The notes under the pieces were generated by a model that did not search any database, was not told the origin of the DNA, and saw only the letters and a program-made list of their open reading frames with translations. A stretch of DNA of 16,224 nucleotides from CAXSEF01 sp964236535 (GTDB lineage Bacteria; Pseudomonadota; Alphaproteobacteria; Acetobacterales; Acetobacteraceae). The stretch is taken from assembly GCA_964236535.1 (NCBI GenBank), contig CAXSEF010000074.1:1-16224 (forward strand), written 5' to 3'. The translations under genes and the position numbers were made by a program. Numbering within the stretch: position 1 is the stretch's first letter; the number at the start of each line of letters is the position of its first letter. Below are positions 1 to 6,925 of this stretch, piece by piece.

Positions 1-11
1 GGGGAGCCCGG

Positions 12-52
12 CCTTGCTTCGCGTACGGGCCGATGCCAAAGGCCGCTGGCAT
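12..52. repeat. Partial copy of palindromic spacer element
   Basis: Bases 12-22 (ccttgcttcgc) are the exact reverse complement of 9807-9817, the outer end of the palindromic element upstream of metG/tatD. Bases 35-44 (gccaaaggcc) match one arm of its central hairpin (9837-9846). ATGCCA at 33-38 can pair with TGGCAT at 47-52. This looks like a degenerate or truncated copy of the same repeat family in the spacer before ntrY. The match is short, so the call is tentative. Nothing else is recognisable in 1-134 apart from the ntrY ribosome binding site. Confidence 0.35.
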
Positions 53-134
53 AGGGCCCGTGGCCCGGGTGGGCCGAGGGCGGGGCGCTCGCCCTGCGTT
101 CGCGGGCGGGGGGAAGCTGATGCCGGAGGGGCTG

Positions 135-2441
135 ATGGCGGCATCGCGGCCGATGGGGCGGCGGCGGGTTGCGGATCTGCTGCTGGGCAAGAGTGCCACG
201 CTGGTGCTGGCGGCGGTGGCGCTGAGCCTGGGGATCGCGAGTTTCGTGACGCTGGCGCGCGGCACGACGCTGTCGTCGCGGCCGAACCTGCTGTTCGCGA
301 TCACGCTGACGAACCTGGTGGCGCTGCTGCTGCTGGGTGCGGCGCTGGCGGGGCGGCTCACCCGGGTCTGGGTGGAGCGCCGGCGGGGCTCGGCGGGGAG
401 TCGGCTGCACGTGCGGCTGGTGATGCTGTTCAGCGTGGTGGCGGTGACGCCGACCATCCTGGTGGCGGTGTTTGCGACCGTGTTCTTTCACATGGGAATA
501 CAGTCCTGGTTCAACGACCGGGTGAGGACCGCCCTGGAGGAGAGCATGCAGGCGTCGCAGGGCTACCTGCAGGAGCACCGCGACAACATCCGCGCCGACG
601 CGCTGGGGATGGCGCAGGACATCCAGGATGCCGGGCGGACGATGGGCGGCAACCCGCAGGCGCTCGAGACCCTGCTGGTGAGCCAGACCGCGATGCGCGG
701 GCTGGACGAGGCGGCGGTATACGAGCCGAGCTCGGGGCAGATGGTGGCGGCGAGCGGCATCCACCCGGACCTCGACGTGCGCAGCGTGCCGCAGGCGGCG
801 GACCAGGCGGCGGCGGGCGGCGACGTGGCGGTGCTGGGCAGCGCGGACGACAACGAGGTGCGCGCGGTGGTGCAGCTCAACACCACGCCGCCGCTGATGC
901 TGCTGCTGGGGCGCGCGATCGACCCGCGCATCCTCGAGCATATGCACCGCGCCGAGGGGGCGGTGGCGGAGTACGAGCGGCTGGACCAGAACCGCTCGGG
1001 GCTGCAGATCAACTTCGTGCTGATCTTCGCGCTGGTGGCGCTGCTGGTGCTGTCGGCGGCGGTGCTGATCGGGCTGGTGCTGGCCAACCAGATCGCGCGG
1101 CCGGTGGGGCGGCTGATCGCGGCGGCGGAGCGGGTGCGCTCCGGCGACCTCGCGGTCCGGGTGCCGGAGGCGAACAGCGACGACGAGCTGGCCGGGCTGA
1201 GCCGGGCGTTCAACCGGATGACCGGGCAGCTGGCCGGGCAGCGCGGCGAGCTGATGGAGGCGTATCGGCAGATCGACGAGCGGCGGCGGTTCACCGAGAC
1301 GGTGCTGTCGGGAGTGTCGGCCGGCGTCATAGGACTGGATGCCGAAGGTCGGGTCGAACTTCCTAACCCGGCGGCGGCGGAGCTGCTCGGCGTGGATCTG
1401 CTGGCGGCGACCGGGCAGCGTCTGGCCGACCTGGCGCCACCGTTCGCCGAGCTGCTGGATCTGACCGCGCAGTCGCCCGAGCGCAACCGGACGCGGGAGC
1501 TGCAGATCGGGCCCGAGATGCGCCGGCGGACGCTGCTGGTGCGGATCGGGTCGGAGATGAAGGCGGGGCGGCCGGAGGGCTACGTGGTGACGTTCGACGA
1601 CATCACCGAGCTGCAGTCCGCACAGCGCAAGGCGGCGTGGGCGGACGTGGCGCGGCGCATCGCGCACGAGATCAAGAACCCGCTGACGCCGATCCAGCTT
1701 TCCGCCGAGCGGCTGAAACGGCGCTTCGCGCGCGAGATCACCTCCGATCCCGAGACGTTCATCCAGTGCGCCGACACCATCGTGCGCCAGGTGGGCGAGA
1801 TCGGCCGCATGGTCGACGAGTTCTCGGCGTTCGCCCGGATGCCGCAGCCGGTGATCCGGGTGGAGGACGTGGGCCGGGTGGCGCGCGAGGCGGTGATCCT
1901 GCAGCGCGCGGCGCGTCCGGAGCTGGGCTGGGAAGCGGACATCCCGGCGTGCGGGCCGCTGGCGCCGTGCGACCGGCGGCTGCTTGGCCAGGCGCTGACC
2001 AACCTGCTGCAGAACGCGGCCGACGCGGTTGCGATGCGCCCGGCGGCGGCCGAGGGGTCGCCTGCGGAGTCGGCGCCGGGCACGGGGCCAGGACCGGGCA
2101 TGGGGCCAGGGCCGGGCATGGGGGCGGGAGGCCCGGCGGGCGGGCGGATCTCGCTGCGGGTGAGTGTGGAGGCCGGCGAGGTGAGGATCGCGGTCAGCGA
2201 CGACGGCGTGGGACTGCCGGTCCAGGATCGCACCCGACTGACCGAGCCCTACGTCACGCACAAGCCGAAGGGCACCGGGCTTGGGCTTGCCATCGTCAAG
2301 AAGATCATGGAGGACCATGGCGGCTCGGTGACGCTGCATGACCGGACGGACGGACCAGGGGCGGTGGCCGCCCTGCATCTTCCTGTCGCCGGCATCCCCG
2401 GCTTCGGCACTGGCCTGGAGGAAGACGGCGATGGCGCATGA
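135..2441 (+). CDS. ntrY: NtrY, nitrogen-regulation membrane sensor histidine kinase
   Basis: Sensor kinase of the NtrY/NtrX two-component system, which in alphaproteobacteria controls nitrogen assimilation and in some species redox or envelope genes. The chosen ATG gives 768 residues, the usual family size, and follows GGAGG with good spacing. In-frame ATGs at 120 and 33 are possible, but the 33 start adds a low-complexity tail. Predicted membrane segments lie near residues 21-41, 51-72, 95-118 and 293-317, with an extracytoplasmic loop at about 120-290. A HAMP-like segment (about 318-370) follows, then a PAS domain (about 385-495), a HisKA motif with phosphoacceptor His511 (RIAHEIKNPLTPIQLS) and an ATPase domain with N-box (NLLQNAADAV, about 623-632), DDGVGLP and GTGLGLAI. 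An unusual Gly/Pro/Met insert separates the N-box from the G1 box. The 3' end overlaps ntrX by 11 bp, indicating co-transcription. Confidence 0.96.
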   Translation: MAASRPMGRRRVADLLLGKSATLVLAAVALSLGIASFVTLARGTTLSSRPNLLFAITLTNLVALLLLGAALAGRLTRVWVERRRGSAGSRLHVRLVMLFSVVAVTPTILVAVFATVFFHMGIQSWFNDRVRTALEESMQASQGYLQEHRDNIRADALGMAQDIQDAGRTMGGNPQALETLLVSQTAMRGLDEAAVYEPSSGQMVAASGIHPDLDVRSVPQAADQAAAGGDVAVLGSADDNEVRAVVQLNTTPPLMLLLGRAIDPRILEHMHRAEGAVAEYERLDQNRSGLQINFVLIFALVALLVLSAAVLIGLVLANQIARPVGRLIAAAERVRSGDLAVRVPEANSDDELAGLSRAFNRMTGQLAGQRGELMEAYRQIDERRRFTETVLSGVSAGVIGLDAEGRVELPNPAAAELLGVDLLAATGQRLADLAPPFAELLDLTAQSPERNRTRELQIGPEMRRRTLLVRIGSEMKAGRPEGYVVTFDDITELQSAQRKAAWADVARRIAHEIKNPLTPIQLSAERLKRRFAREITSDPETFIQCADTIVRQVGEIGRMVDEFSAFARMPQPVIRVEDVGRVAREAVILQRAARPELGWEADIPACGPLAPCDRRLLGQALTNLLQNAADAVAMRPAAAEGSPAESAPGTGPGPGMGPGPGMGAGGPAGGRISLRVSVEAGEVRIAVSDDGVGLPVQDRTRLTEPYVTHKPKGTGLGLAIVKKIMEDHGGSVTLHDRTDGPGAVAALHLPVAGIPGFGTGLEEDGDGA
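2085..2120 (+). repeat. 18-bp tandem repeat inside ntrY
   Basis: Two 18-bp copies (2085-2102 and 2103-2120) differ at one base. Each encodes GPGPGM, at residues 651-662 of NtrY. They sit in a Gly/Pro/Ala-rich stretch (about 634-670) inserted in the ATPase domain between the N-box and the strand leading to DDGVGLP. The unit length is a multiple of three, so copy-number change would keep the frame. Confidence 0.85.
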
Positions 2442-3828
2442 GATCCTGATCGTTGACGACGAGCCGGACATCCGCATGCTGATCGAGGGCATCCTGCGCG
2501 ACGAAGGCTACGAGACCCGGCAGGCGGCGGACGCCGACTCGGCGATCGCGGCGTTCCGGGCGCGGCGGCCGTCGCTGGTGATCCTCGACATCTGGCTGCA
2601 GGGCAGCCGGCTCGACGGCCTGGGCATCCTGCAGGCGCTGCACAGCGAGCAGCCGGTGGTGCCGGCGGTGATGATCTCCGGGCACGGCACCATCGAGACC
2701 GCGGTGGCTGCGATCCATCACGGCGCCTACGACTTCATCGAGAAGCCGTTCAAGTCGGATCGGCTGCTGCTGATCGTGCGCCGGGCGCTGCAGGCGGCCC
2801 GGCTGCTGGCGGAGAATGCCGAGCTGCGGCTGCGGGTGGGCGCGGAGGCGGAGCTGACCGGCGAGAGCGCCTCGATCAACGGGCTGCGCGCGGCGATCGA
2901 GCGGGTGGCGCCGACCGGCTCGCGGGTGCTGATCTCGGGGCCGGCGGGCGCCGGCAAGGACGTCGCGGCGCGGATGATCCACACCCGGTCGCGCCGTGCC
3001 GAGGGTCCGTTCGTCACGCTGAACTGCGCCACGCTCAACCCGGCCCGGTTCGAGGAGGAGCTGTTCGGCATCGAGGCGGGGACCGACAGCGCGAGCCTGC
3101 CGCGGCGCACCGGGGTGCTCGAGCGCGCGCATGGCGGGACGCTGCTGCTCGACGAGATCTCCGACATGCCGCTGGAGACGCAGGGCAAGATCGTGCGCGC
3201 GCTGCAGGACCAGACGTTCGAGCGCATCGGCGGCAGCAGCAGGGTCAAGGTCGACGTTCGCGTGCTGGCGACCACCAACCGCGACCTGCAGGTCGAGATC
3301 GGCGCCGGGCGGTTCCGCGAGGACCTGTACTACCGGCTCGCCGTGGTGCCGCTGCGGGTTCCCAGCCTGCGCGAGCGGCGCGACGACATCCCGGAGCTGG
3401 CGCGGCGGTTCCTGACGCGCTCGGCGGAGAGCTCGGGCATCCCGGGGCGCGACCTGTCGGCCGACGCGATGACGGCGCTGCAGTCCTACGTGTGGCCCGG
3501 CAACGTGCGCCAGCTGCGCAACCTGATGGACTGGCTGCTGATCATGGCGCCGGGCAGCGAGGCGATCCGCGCCGAGATGCTGCCGCCCGAGATCGGCCAG
3601 GGTGCGCCGGCGCTGCTGAACTTCGATCCGACGGCGGACATCATGGCGCTGCCGCTGCGCGAGGCGCGCGACCTGTTCGAGACGCAGTACCTGCAGGCGC
3701 AGCTGCTGCGGTTCGGCGGCAACATCAGCCGGACCGCGGGATTCGTGTGCATGGAGCGCAGCGCGCTGCACCGCAAGCTCAAGCAGCTGGGGGTCAACTC
3801 CGAGGACCGGGCAGCGGCCGCCGGGTAG
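2431..3828 (+). CDS. ntrX: NtrX, NtrC-family response regulator without GAFTGA loop
   Basis: Cognate DNA-binding regulator of NtrY, 465 residues. The ATG at 2431 is preceded by GGAGGAAG (2417-2424) and gives a receiver domain starting directly with HEILIVDDEPD. An ATG at 2338 in the same frame would add 31 residues without family support. The receiver domain has acidic D9/D10, phosphoacceptor D53 (LVILDIW) and K105. The AAA+ domain has Walker A GPAGAGKD (170-177) and Walker B LLLDEI (238-243). Where activators of sigma-54 carry GAFTGA after ELFG, this protein has IEAGTDSASLPRRTG (214-228), so that loop is missing. A Fis-type helix-turn-helix lies at about 427-452 (FGGNISRTAGF...LHRKLKQLG). 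NtrX proteins of other alphaproteobacteria are, to my recollection, also divergent here. Translational coupling to ntrY is likely. Confidence 0.95.
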   Translation: MAHEILIVDDEPDIRMLIEGILRDEGYETRQAADADSAIAAFRARRPSLVILDIWLQGSRLDGLGILQALHSEQPVVPAVMISGHGTIETAVAAIHHGAYDFIEKPFKSDRLLLIVRRALQAARLLAENAELRLRVGAEAELTGESASINGLRAAIERVAPTGSRVLISGPAGAGKDVAARMIHTRSRRAEGPFVTLNCATLNPARFEEELFGIEAGTDSASLPRRTGVLERAHGGTLLLDEISDMPLETQGKIVRALQDQTFERIGGSSRVKVDVRVLATTNRDLQVEIGAGRFREDLYYRLAVVPLRVPSLRERRDDIPELARRFLTRSAESSGIPGRDLSADAMTALQSYVWPGNVRQLRNLMDWLLIMAPGSEAIRAEMLPPEIGQGAPALLNFDPTADIMALPLREARDLFETQYLQAQLLRFGGNISRTAGFVCMERSALHRKLKQLGVNSEDRAAAAG

Positions 3829-3960
3829 GGAAGGCGCGGCGGCTCTGCCCTGCAACCGCGGGGAGCCGAACCGCGCGGCGCTGCGCATGACGAGAATGCC
3901 GGGCACATCTGCGGGCGTGGTGCCGGATGCCCGAGGCGACGTCGCCGGACGACGCCGCCT

Positions 3961-4010
3961 GCCGGCGGGCCCGGCAAGACCCCGTCCTTGCGGGCTTTTC
4001 GTCCGCCGGC
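3961..4010 (+). terminator. Rho-independent terminator within a nested hairpin
   Basis: The inner stem pairs 3969-3978 (GCCCGGCAAG, one bulged G) with 3987-3995 (CTTGCGGGC) and is followed at once by TTTT (3996-3999), the layout of an intrinsic terminator for ntrYX. An outer 8-bp arm, GCCGGCGG (3961-3968), is perfectly complementary to CCGCCGGC (4003-4010) and encloses both the stem and the T-tract. The stop codon of ntrX lies about 130 bp upstream. Confidence 0.6.
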
Positions 4011-4187
4011 TGCACGCAATCCCGTGATCGCCTTTGGTGCGCCGCACAATGGCTTGCGCGGGCGACGGCTGCGTGCACAGTGTCGGTCGGCTGTGTGGCG
4101 GCGGTTGCCGCATGCCAGCGTGTTCATGAGCGTGCGACACTGAAGGTGGCGCCCAGAAGCTGCGAAGCGTGGCGCCCGGACGATGCC

Positions 4188-4226
4188 GAAAGCAAGAAGC
4201 CAAAAGCAAGAAGAAGGACATCGTCC
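4188..4226 (+). promoter_or_regulatory. Purine-rich hfq leader with ARN triplets over the ribosome binding site
   Basis: AAAGCAAGAAG occurs twice (4189-4199 and 4203-4213). From 4202 to 4216 the leader reads AAA-AGC-AAG-AAG-AAG, five consecutive A-purine-N triplets, and its last triplet runs into the Shine-Dalgarno AAGGA (4214-4218). The distal face of Gram-negative Hfq is known to bind ARN repeats, and E. coli Hfq represses its own translation. Autoregulation here is inferred. GGAC (4216-4219) can also pair with GTCC (4223-4226), a small hairpin ending directly before the GTG start. Confidence 0.5.
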
Positions 4227-4559
4227 GTGGCCACTGAAAAGACGCAGAACGTGCAGGATGTCTTCCTGAACCACGTGCGCAAGAGCAAGACGCCGGTCAC
4301 CGTGTTTCTCGTCAACGGGGTGAAGCTCCAGGGCATCATCACCTGGTTCGACAACTTCTCGGTCCTGCTGCGGCGGGACGGGCACACGCAGCTGGTCTAC
4401 AAGCACGCCATCAGCACGGTGATGCCGGGCGCGCCGATCAGCCTGTTCGATGGGATCAAGGCGGAGGGCCAGGCGACCGGGTCGCCGGGGCCGCTGGCGA
4501 TGGGGCGCGAGACGCTGTCGATTCCCAGCCGGGAGATGAGTCCTGCCGGACAGGACTGA
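4227..4559 (+). CDS. hfq: Hfq, Sm-like RNA chaperone
   Basis: Hexameric RNA-binding protein that pairs small RNAs with mRNAs; 110 residues. The GTG start gives the typical N-terminus (M)ATEKTQNVQDVFLN and follows AGAAGGA with 8-base spacing. Sm1 covers about residues 12-52 (DVFLNHVRKSKTPVTVFLVN, then KLQGIITWFDNF). Sm2 is seen as VYKHAISTVMP (57-67), with the YKHAIS core intact. After residue 67 there is an unconserved acidic/polar tail of about 43 residues, longer than in the shortest alphaproteobacterial Hfqs. The stop codon lies inside the proposed start region of hflX, so the two genes are translationally linked. The family call is secure. An extension of the frame to 3927 is rejected because it has no family resemblance. 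Confidence 0.96.
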   Translation: MATEKTQNVQDVFLNHVRKSKTPVTVFLVNGVKLQGIITWFDNFSVLLRRDGHTQLVYKHAISTVMPGAPISLFDGIKAEGQATGSPGPLAMGRETLSIPSREMSPAGQD

Positions 4560-5829
4560 CGGGTCGGGCACGCCCACCCGTGCCGCGATCATCCTGCCAT
4601 GGGACAAGCCGGACCTGCGCGACGGCGGCCGGGCCGCGGAAGCGCGGCTGGCCGAGGCGGTGGGACTGGCCGCCTCGATCGGCCTGGTCGTGGTGCACAC
4701 CGCGATAGTGCCGCTGCGCGGGCGCCGGCCGGCGACGCTGATCGGGCCGGGGCAGATGGAGGCGCAGGGGCGGCTGCTGGAGGCGGCGGAGGTGGCCGTC
4801 GTGGTGATCGACGCGCTGCTGTCGCCGGTGCAGCAGCGCAACCTGGAGCGCGGCTGGGAGCGCAAGGTGATCGACCGCACCGGGCTGATCCTCGACATCT
4901 TCGGCGAGCGCGCGGTCACCCGCGAGGGTTCGCTGCAGGTCGAGCTGGCGCATCTCGACTACCAGCGCTCGCGACTGGTGCGGTCGTGGACCCACCTGGA
5001 GCGGCAGCGTGGTGGGTTCGGATTCCTAGGCGGTCCTGGCGAGACGCAGATCGAGGCGGACCGGCGTCTGATCGGCGACCGCATCGTGCGGCTCAGGAAG
5101 GACCTGGAGCAGGTGCGGCGGACGCGCGGCCTGCATCGCGCGGCGCGCAGCCGGGTGCCGTTCCCGGTGGTGGCGCTGGTCGGCTATACCAATGCCGGGA
5201 AGTCGACGCTGTTCAACACGCTGACCGGCGCCAGCGTCGCGGCGAAGGACCAGCTGTTCGCCACGCTGGACCCGACGATGCGGCTGCTGGCGCTGCCGGC
5301 CGGCCGGAAGGTCATCCTGTCCGACACCGTAGGATTTATTTCCGAGCTGCCGACGGAGCTGGTCGCGGCATTCCGCGCCACGCTGGAGGAGGTGGCCCAG
5401 GCCGACGTCATCCTGCACGTGCGCGACGCGGCGCACCCGGACACGCTGGCGCAGCGCGCGGACGTGCTGGCGGTGCTCGACGGCATGGCGAAGGACGGCA
5501 CGCTCGATGCCGCGTGGCCGGAGCGGACGATCGAGGTGATGAACAAGGCCGACCTGCTCGGCGGCGTGGCCGCGGTGCCGGTGCGTGCGGGCAGCGTCGC
5601 GGTGTCGTCGCTGACCGGTGCCGGGTGCGGCGCGCTGCAGGCGGCGATCGATGCGCGCGTCGCTGGCGGGATGGAGCATATCGACTACGCGCTCGATCCG
5701 GCCGACGGCGCGCGGCTGGCCTGGCTGTACGACCACGGCGAGGTGCTGACCCGGGTCGACGGCGAGGACGGGGTGCAGGTGTCGGTGCGGCTGCTGCCGG
5801 CCGACCGCGCGCGGTTCGAGCGGCCATGA
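4543..5829 (+). CDS. hflX: HflX, ribosome-binding GTPase
   Basis: GTPase that associates with the large ribosomal subunit and rescues or splits stalled ribosomes under stress. It has the N-terminal HflX domain, a linker motif GGPGETQIEADRR, and a G domain with G1 GYTNAGKST (214-222), switch segment FATLDPTMR, G3 DTVGF (261-265) and G4 NKAD (334-337). The start is uncertain. The frame opens after TGA at 4537-4539, and the conserved first strand (TRAAIILPWDKPDLR, 4576-4620) lies upstream of the first usual start codon (GTG 4660). Between the stop and that strand there is no ATG, GTG or TTG. CTG at 4543, seven bases after GGGAG (4531-4535), is the best candidate and gives 428 residues. The gene overlaps the hfq end by 17 bp and the next gene by 4 bp (ATGA). 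Confidence 0.92.
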   Translation: MPDRTDGSGTPTRAAIILPWDKPDLRDGGRAAEARLAEAVGLAASIGLVVVHTAIVPLRGRRPATLIGPGQMEAQGRLLEAAEVAVVVIDALLSPVQQRNLERGWERKVIDRTGLILDIFGERAVTREGSLQVELAHLDYQRSRLVRSWTHLERQRGGFGFLGGPGETQIEADRRLIGDRIVRLRKDLEQVRRTRGLHRAARSRVPFPVVALVGYTNAGKSTLFNTLTGASVAAKDQLFATLDPTMRLLALPAGRKVILSDTVGFISELPTELVAAFRATLEEVAQADVILHVRDAAHPDTLAQRADVLAVLDGMAKDGTLDAAWPERTIEVMNKADLLGGVAAVPVRAGSVAVSSLTGAGCGALQAAIDARVAGGMEHIDYALDPADGARLAWLYDHGEVLTRVDGEDGVQVSVRLLPADRARFERP

Positions 5830-6653
5830 TGCTGTCGGTGCGCGATGCCGGAGAGGTGGTGCAGCTGGTCCGCGCCGCGGCACGCGCCGAGATCATGCCG
5901 CGGTTCCGCCGGCTCACGCCCGAGCTGATCCGCACCAAGTCGGGGCCCACGGACTTCGTCACCGCCGCCGACGAGGCGGCCGAGGCGCTGATCAGCACGG
6001 GGCTGGCGCGGCTGTTCCCGGGCTGCGTCGTGGTCGGCGAGGAGGCGGCGTCGGCGGACCCGTCGCTGCTGTCGCGCCTGGCCGACGCCGAGCTGGCCTT
6101 CGTGGTGGACCCGATCGACGGCACCGCGAACTACTGCGCCGGCCTGCCGCTGTTCGGGGTGATGGTGGCGGCCGTGGTGCGCGGCGAGGTGGTGGCCAGC
6201 GTGATCCACGATCCGGTGGTCGACGACAGCTCGATCGCGGTGCGCGGCGAGGGTGCGTGGAGCGAGTCGCCGGACGGGGTGCGGGTCGACCTGCGCGTGG
6301 CGGCGCCGGTGGCGCCGCGGCACATGCAGGGCGCGGTGTCGTGGCGCTACATGCCGACGGCCCGGCGCGACGCCGTGCTGCGCAACCTGCCTCGGGTGGC
6401 GTCGAGCTGGGACTACCGCTGCGCCGCGCACGAGTATCGCGCACTGGCGGCCGGGCACTGGCACTACCTGATGTTCAACCGGCTGATGCCGTGGGACCAC
6501 CTGCCGGGATGGCTGCTGCACCGCGAGGCGGGCGGCTGGTCCGCGCGGTTCGACGGCAGCGCCTATGCGCCGGGTGATCTCGGGGGCGGGCTGATCTGCG
6601 CGCCGGACCGCGACAGCTGGCAGGCGCTGCGGGAGTGCCTGCTGGAGGGGTAA
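5826..6653 (+). CDS. Inositol monophosphatase-family sugar-phosphate phosphatase
   Basis: Mg2+-dependent phosphomonoesterase of the inositol monophosphatase/CysQ superfamily, 275 residues, cytoplasmic. Metal and catalytic motifs are DFVTAADEAAE (43-53), GEEAA (71-75), DPIDGTANY (95-103) and, near the C-terminus, MPWDHLPG (221-228), where Asp224 should be the third metal ligand. The substrate cannot be told from sequence: inositol phosphate, histidinol phosphate and 3'-phosphoadenosine 5'-phosphate are all handled by relatives. Its ATG overlaps the hflX stop (ATGA), so it is the last gene of the hfq-hflX operon. A second ATG directly follows the first and is equally usable. Downstream is the repeat-rich convergent junction with mazG. 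Confidence 0.9.
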   Translation: MMLSVRDAGEVVQLVRAAARAEIMPRFRRLTPELIRTKSGPTDFVTAADEAAEALISTGLARLFPGCVVVGEEAASADPSLLSRLADAELAFVVDPIDGTANYCAGLPLFGVMVAAVVRGEVVASVIHDPVVDDSSIAVRGEGAWSESPDGVRVDLRVAAPVAPRHMQGAVSWRYMPTARRDAVLRNLPRVASSWDYRCAAHEYRALAAGHWHYLMFNRLMPWDHLPGWLLHREAGGWSARFDGSAYAPGDLGGGLICAPDRDSWQALRECLLEG

Positions 6654-6706
6654 GCGCGGCGCGGCAGGGGGGGCTGGGTCGGCAGGGGCCGCGGCCGCCG
6701 CCTCCC

Positions 6707-6925
6707 CCGGTGACGTGCTCAGCCGGCGACGTGCTCAGCNNNNNNNNNNNNNNNNNNNNNNNNNNNNNNNNNNNNNNNNNNNNNNNNNNNNNNNNNNNNN
6801 NNNNNNNNNNNNNNNNNNNNNNNNNNNNNNNNNNNNNNNGGGGCCGCGGCCGCCGCCTCCCCCGGTGACGTGCTCAGCCGGCGACGTGCTCAGCCGGTGA
6901 CGTGCTCAGCCGGCGACGTGCTCAG
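6707..6925. repeat. 16-bp tandem repeat array interrupted by assembly gap
   Basis: Six copies of CCGGYGACGTGCTCAG are visible: 6707-6722 and 6723-6738 left of the gap, and 6862-6877, 6878-6893, 6894-6909 and 6910-6925 right of it. The fifth base alternates T, C within each side, so the higher-order unit is 32 bp. The copies are otherwise identical. The last copy supplies the TGA stop of mazG (6922-6924, minus strand). The array lies between the convergent ends of the phosphatase gene and mazG. The copies abut without spacers, so this is not a CRISPR array. True copy number is unknown because of the gap. Confidence 0.9.
6740..6839. other. Assembly gap (100 N) with identical 55-bp edges
   Basis: Exactly 100 N, the conventional placeholder for unknown length. 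The 55 bases before it (6685-6739) are identical to the 55 bases after it (6840-6894) and touch both gap edges. That is what two neighbouring contigs ending in the same repeat look like, with a shared overlap the size of a typical assembly k-mer. The true sequence may contain no extra bases, or additional repeat copies. Confidence 0.95.

Larger units (their letters stand above)
3829..4226 (+). other. 398-bp non-coding spacer between ntrX and hfq
   Basis: I see no convincing gene here on either strand. Frames that stay open are GC-rich shadows with arginine/alanine-heavy translations. The spacer contains a nested hairpin with T-tract (3961-4010) and the purine-rich hfq leader (4188-4226). An 8-bp inverted repeat, TGCACGCA (4011-4018) with TGCGTGCA (4070-4077), encloses 51 bases. 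In many alphaproteobacteria I recall trkA lying between ntrX and hfq, and it is absent here. An hfq promoter should lie in this spacer, but no clear -35/-10 pair stands out. Confidence 0.6.

Noticed and set aside
33..134. Upstream ATG starts for ntrY at 33 and 120
   Set aside because: The start at 33 adds a Gly/Arg/Ala-rich tail and overlaps the partial repeat copy; the one at 120 adds only five residues. ATG 135 has a GGAGG site and gives the usual length. The 120 start remains possible.
2305..4221. Long minus-strand open frame across ntrX
   Set aside because: Overlaps the complete NtrX coding region and shows no domain; a GC-bias shadow.
3927..4226. N-terminal extension of the hfq frame
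   Set aside because: No resemblance to Hfq, and it runs through a terminator-like hairpin; GTG 4227 with a good ribosome binding site gives the canonical N-terminus.
5826..6653. Assignment of the phosphatase to a named enzyme (SuhB, HisN or CysQ)
   Set aside because: Shared superfamily motifs do not discriminate between substrates, and the neighbouring genes give no pathway clue.
6707..6925. Possible CRISPR array
   Set aside because: The 16-bp copies are directly adjacent with no spacers, and no cas genes are present.
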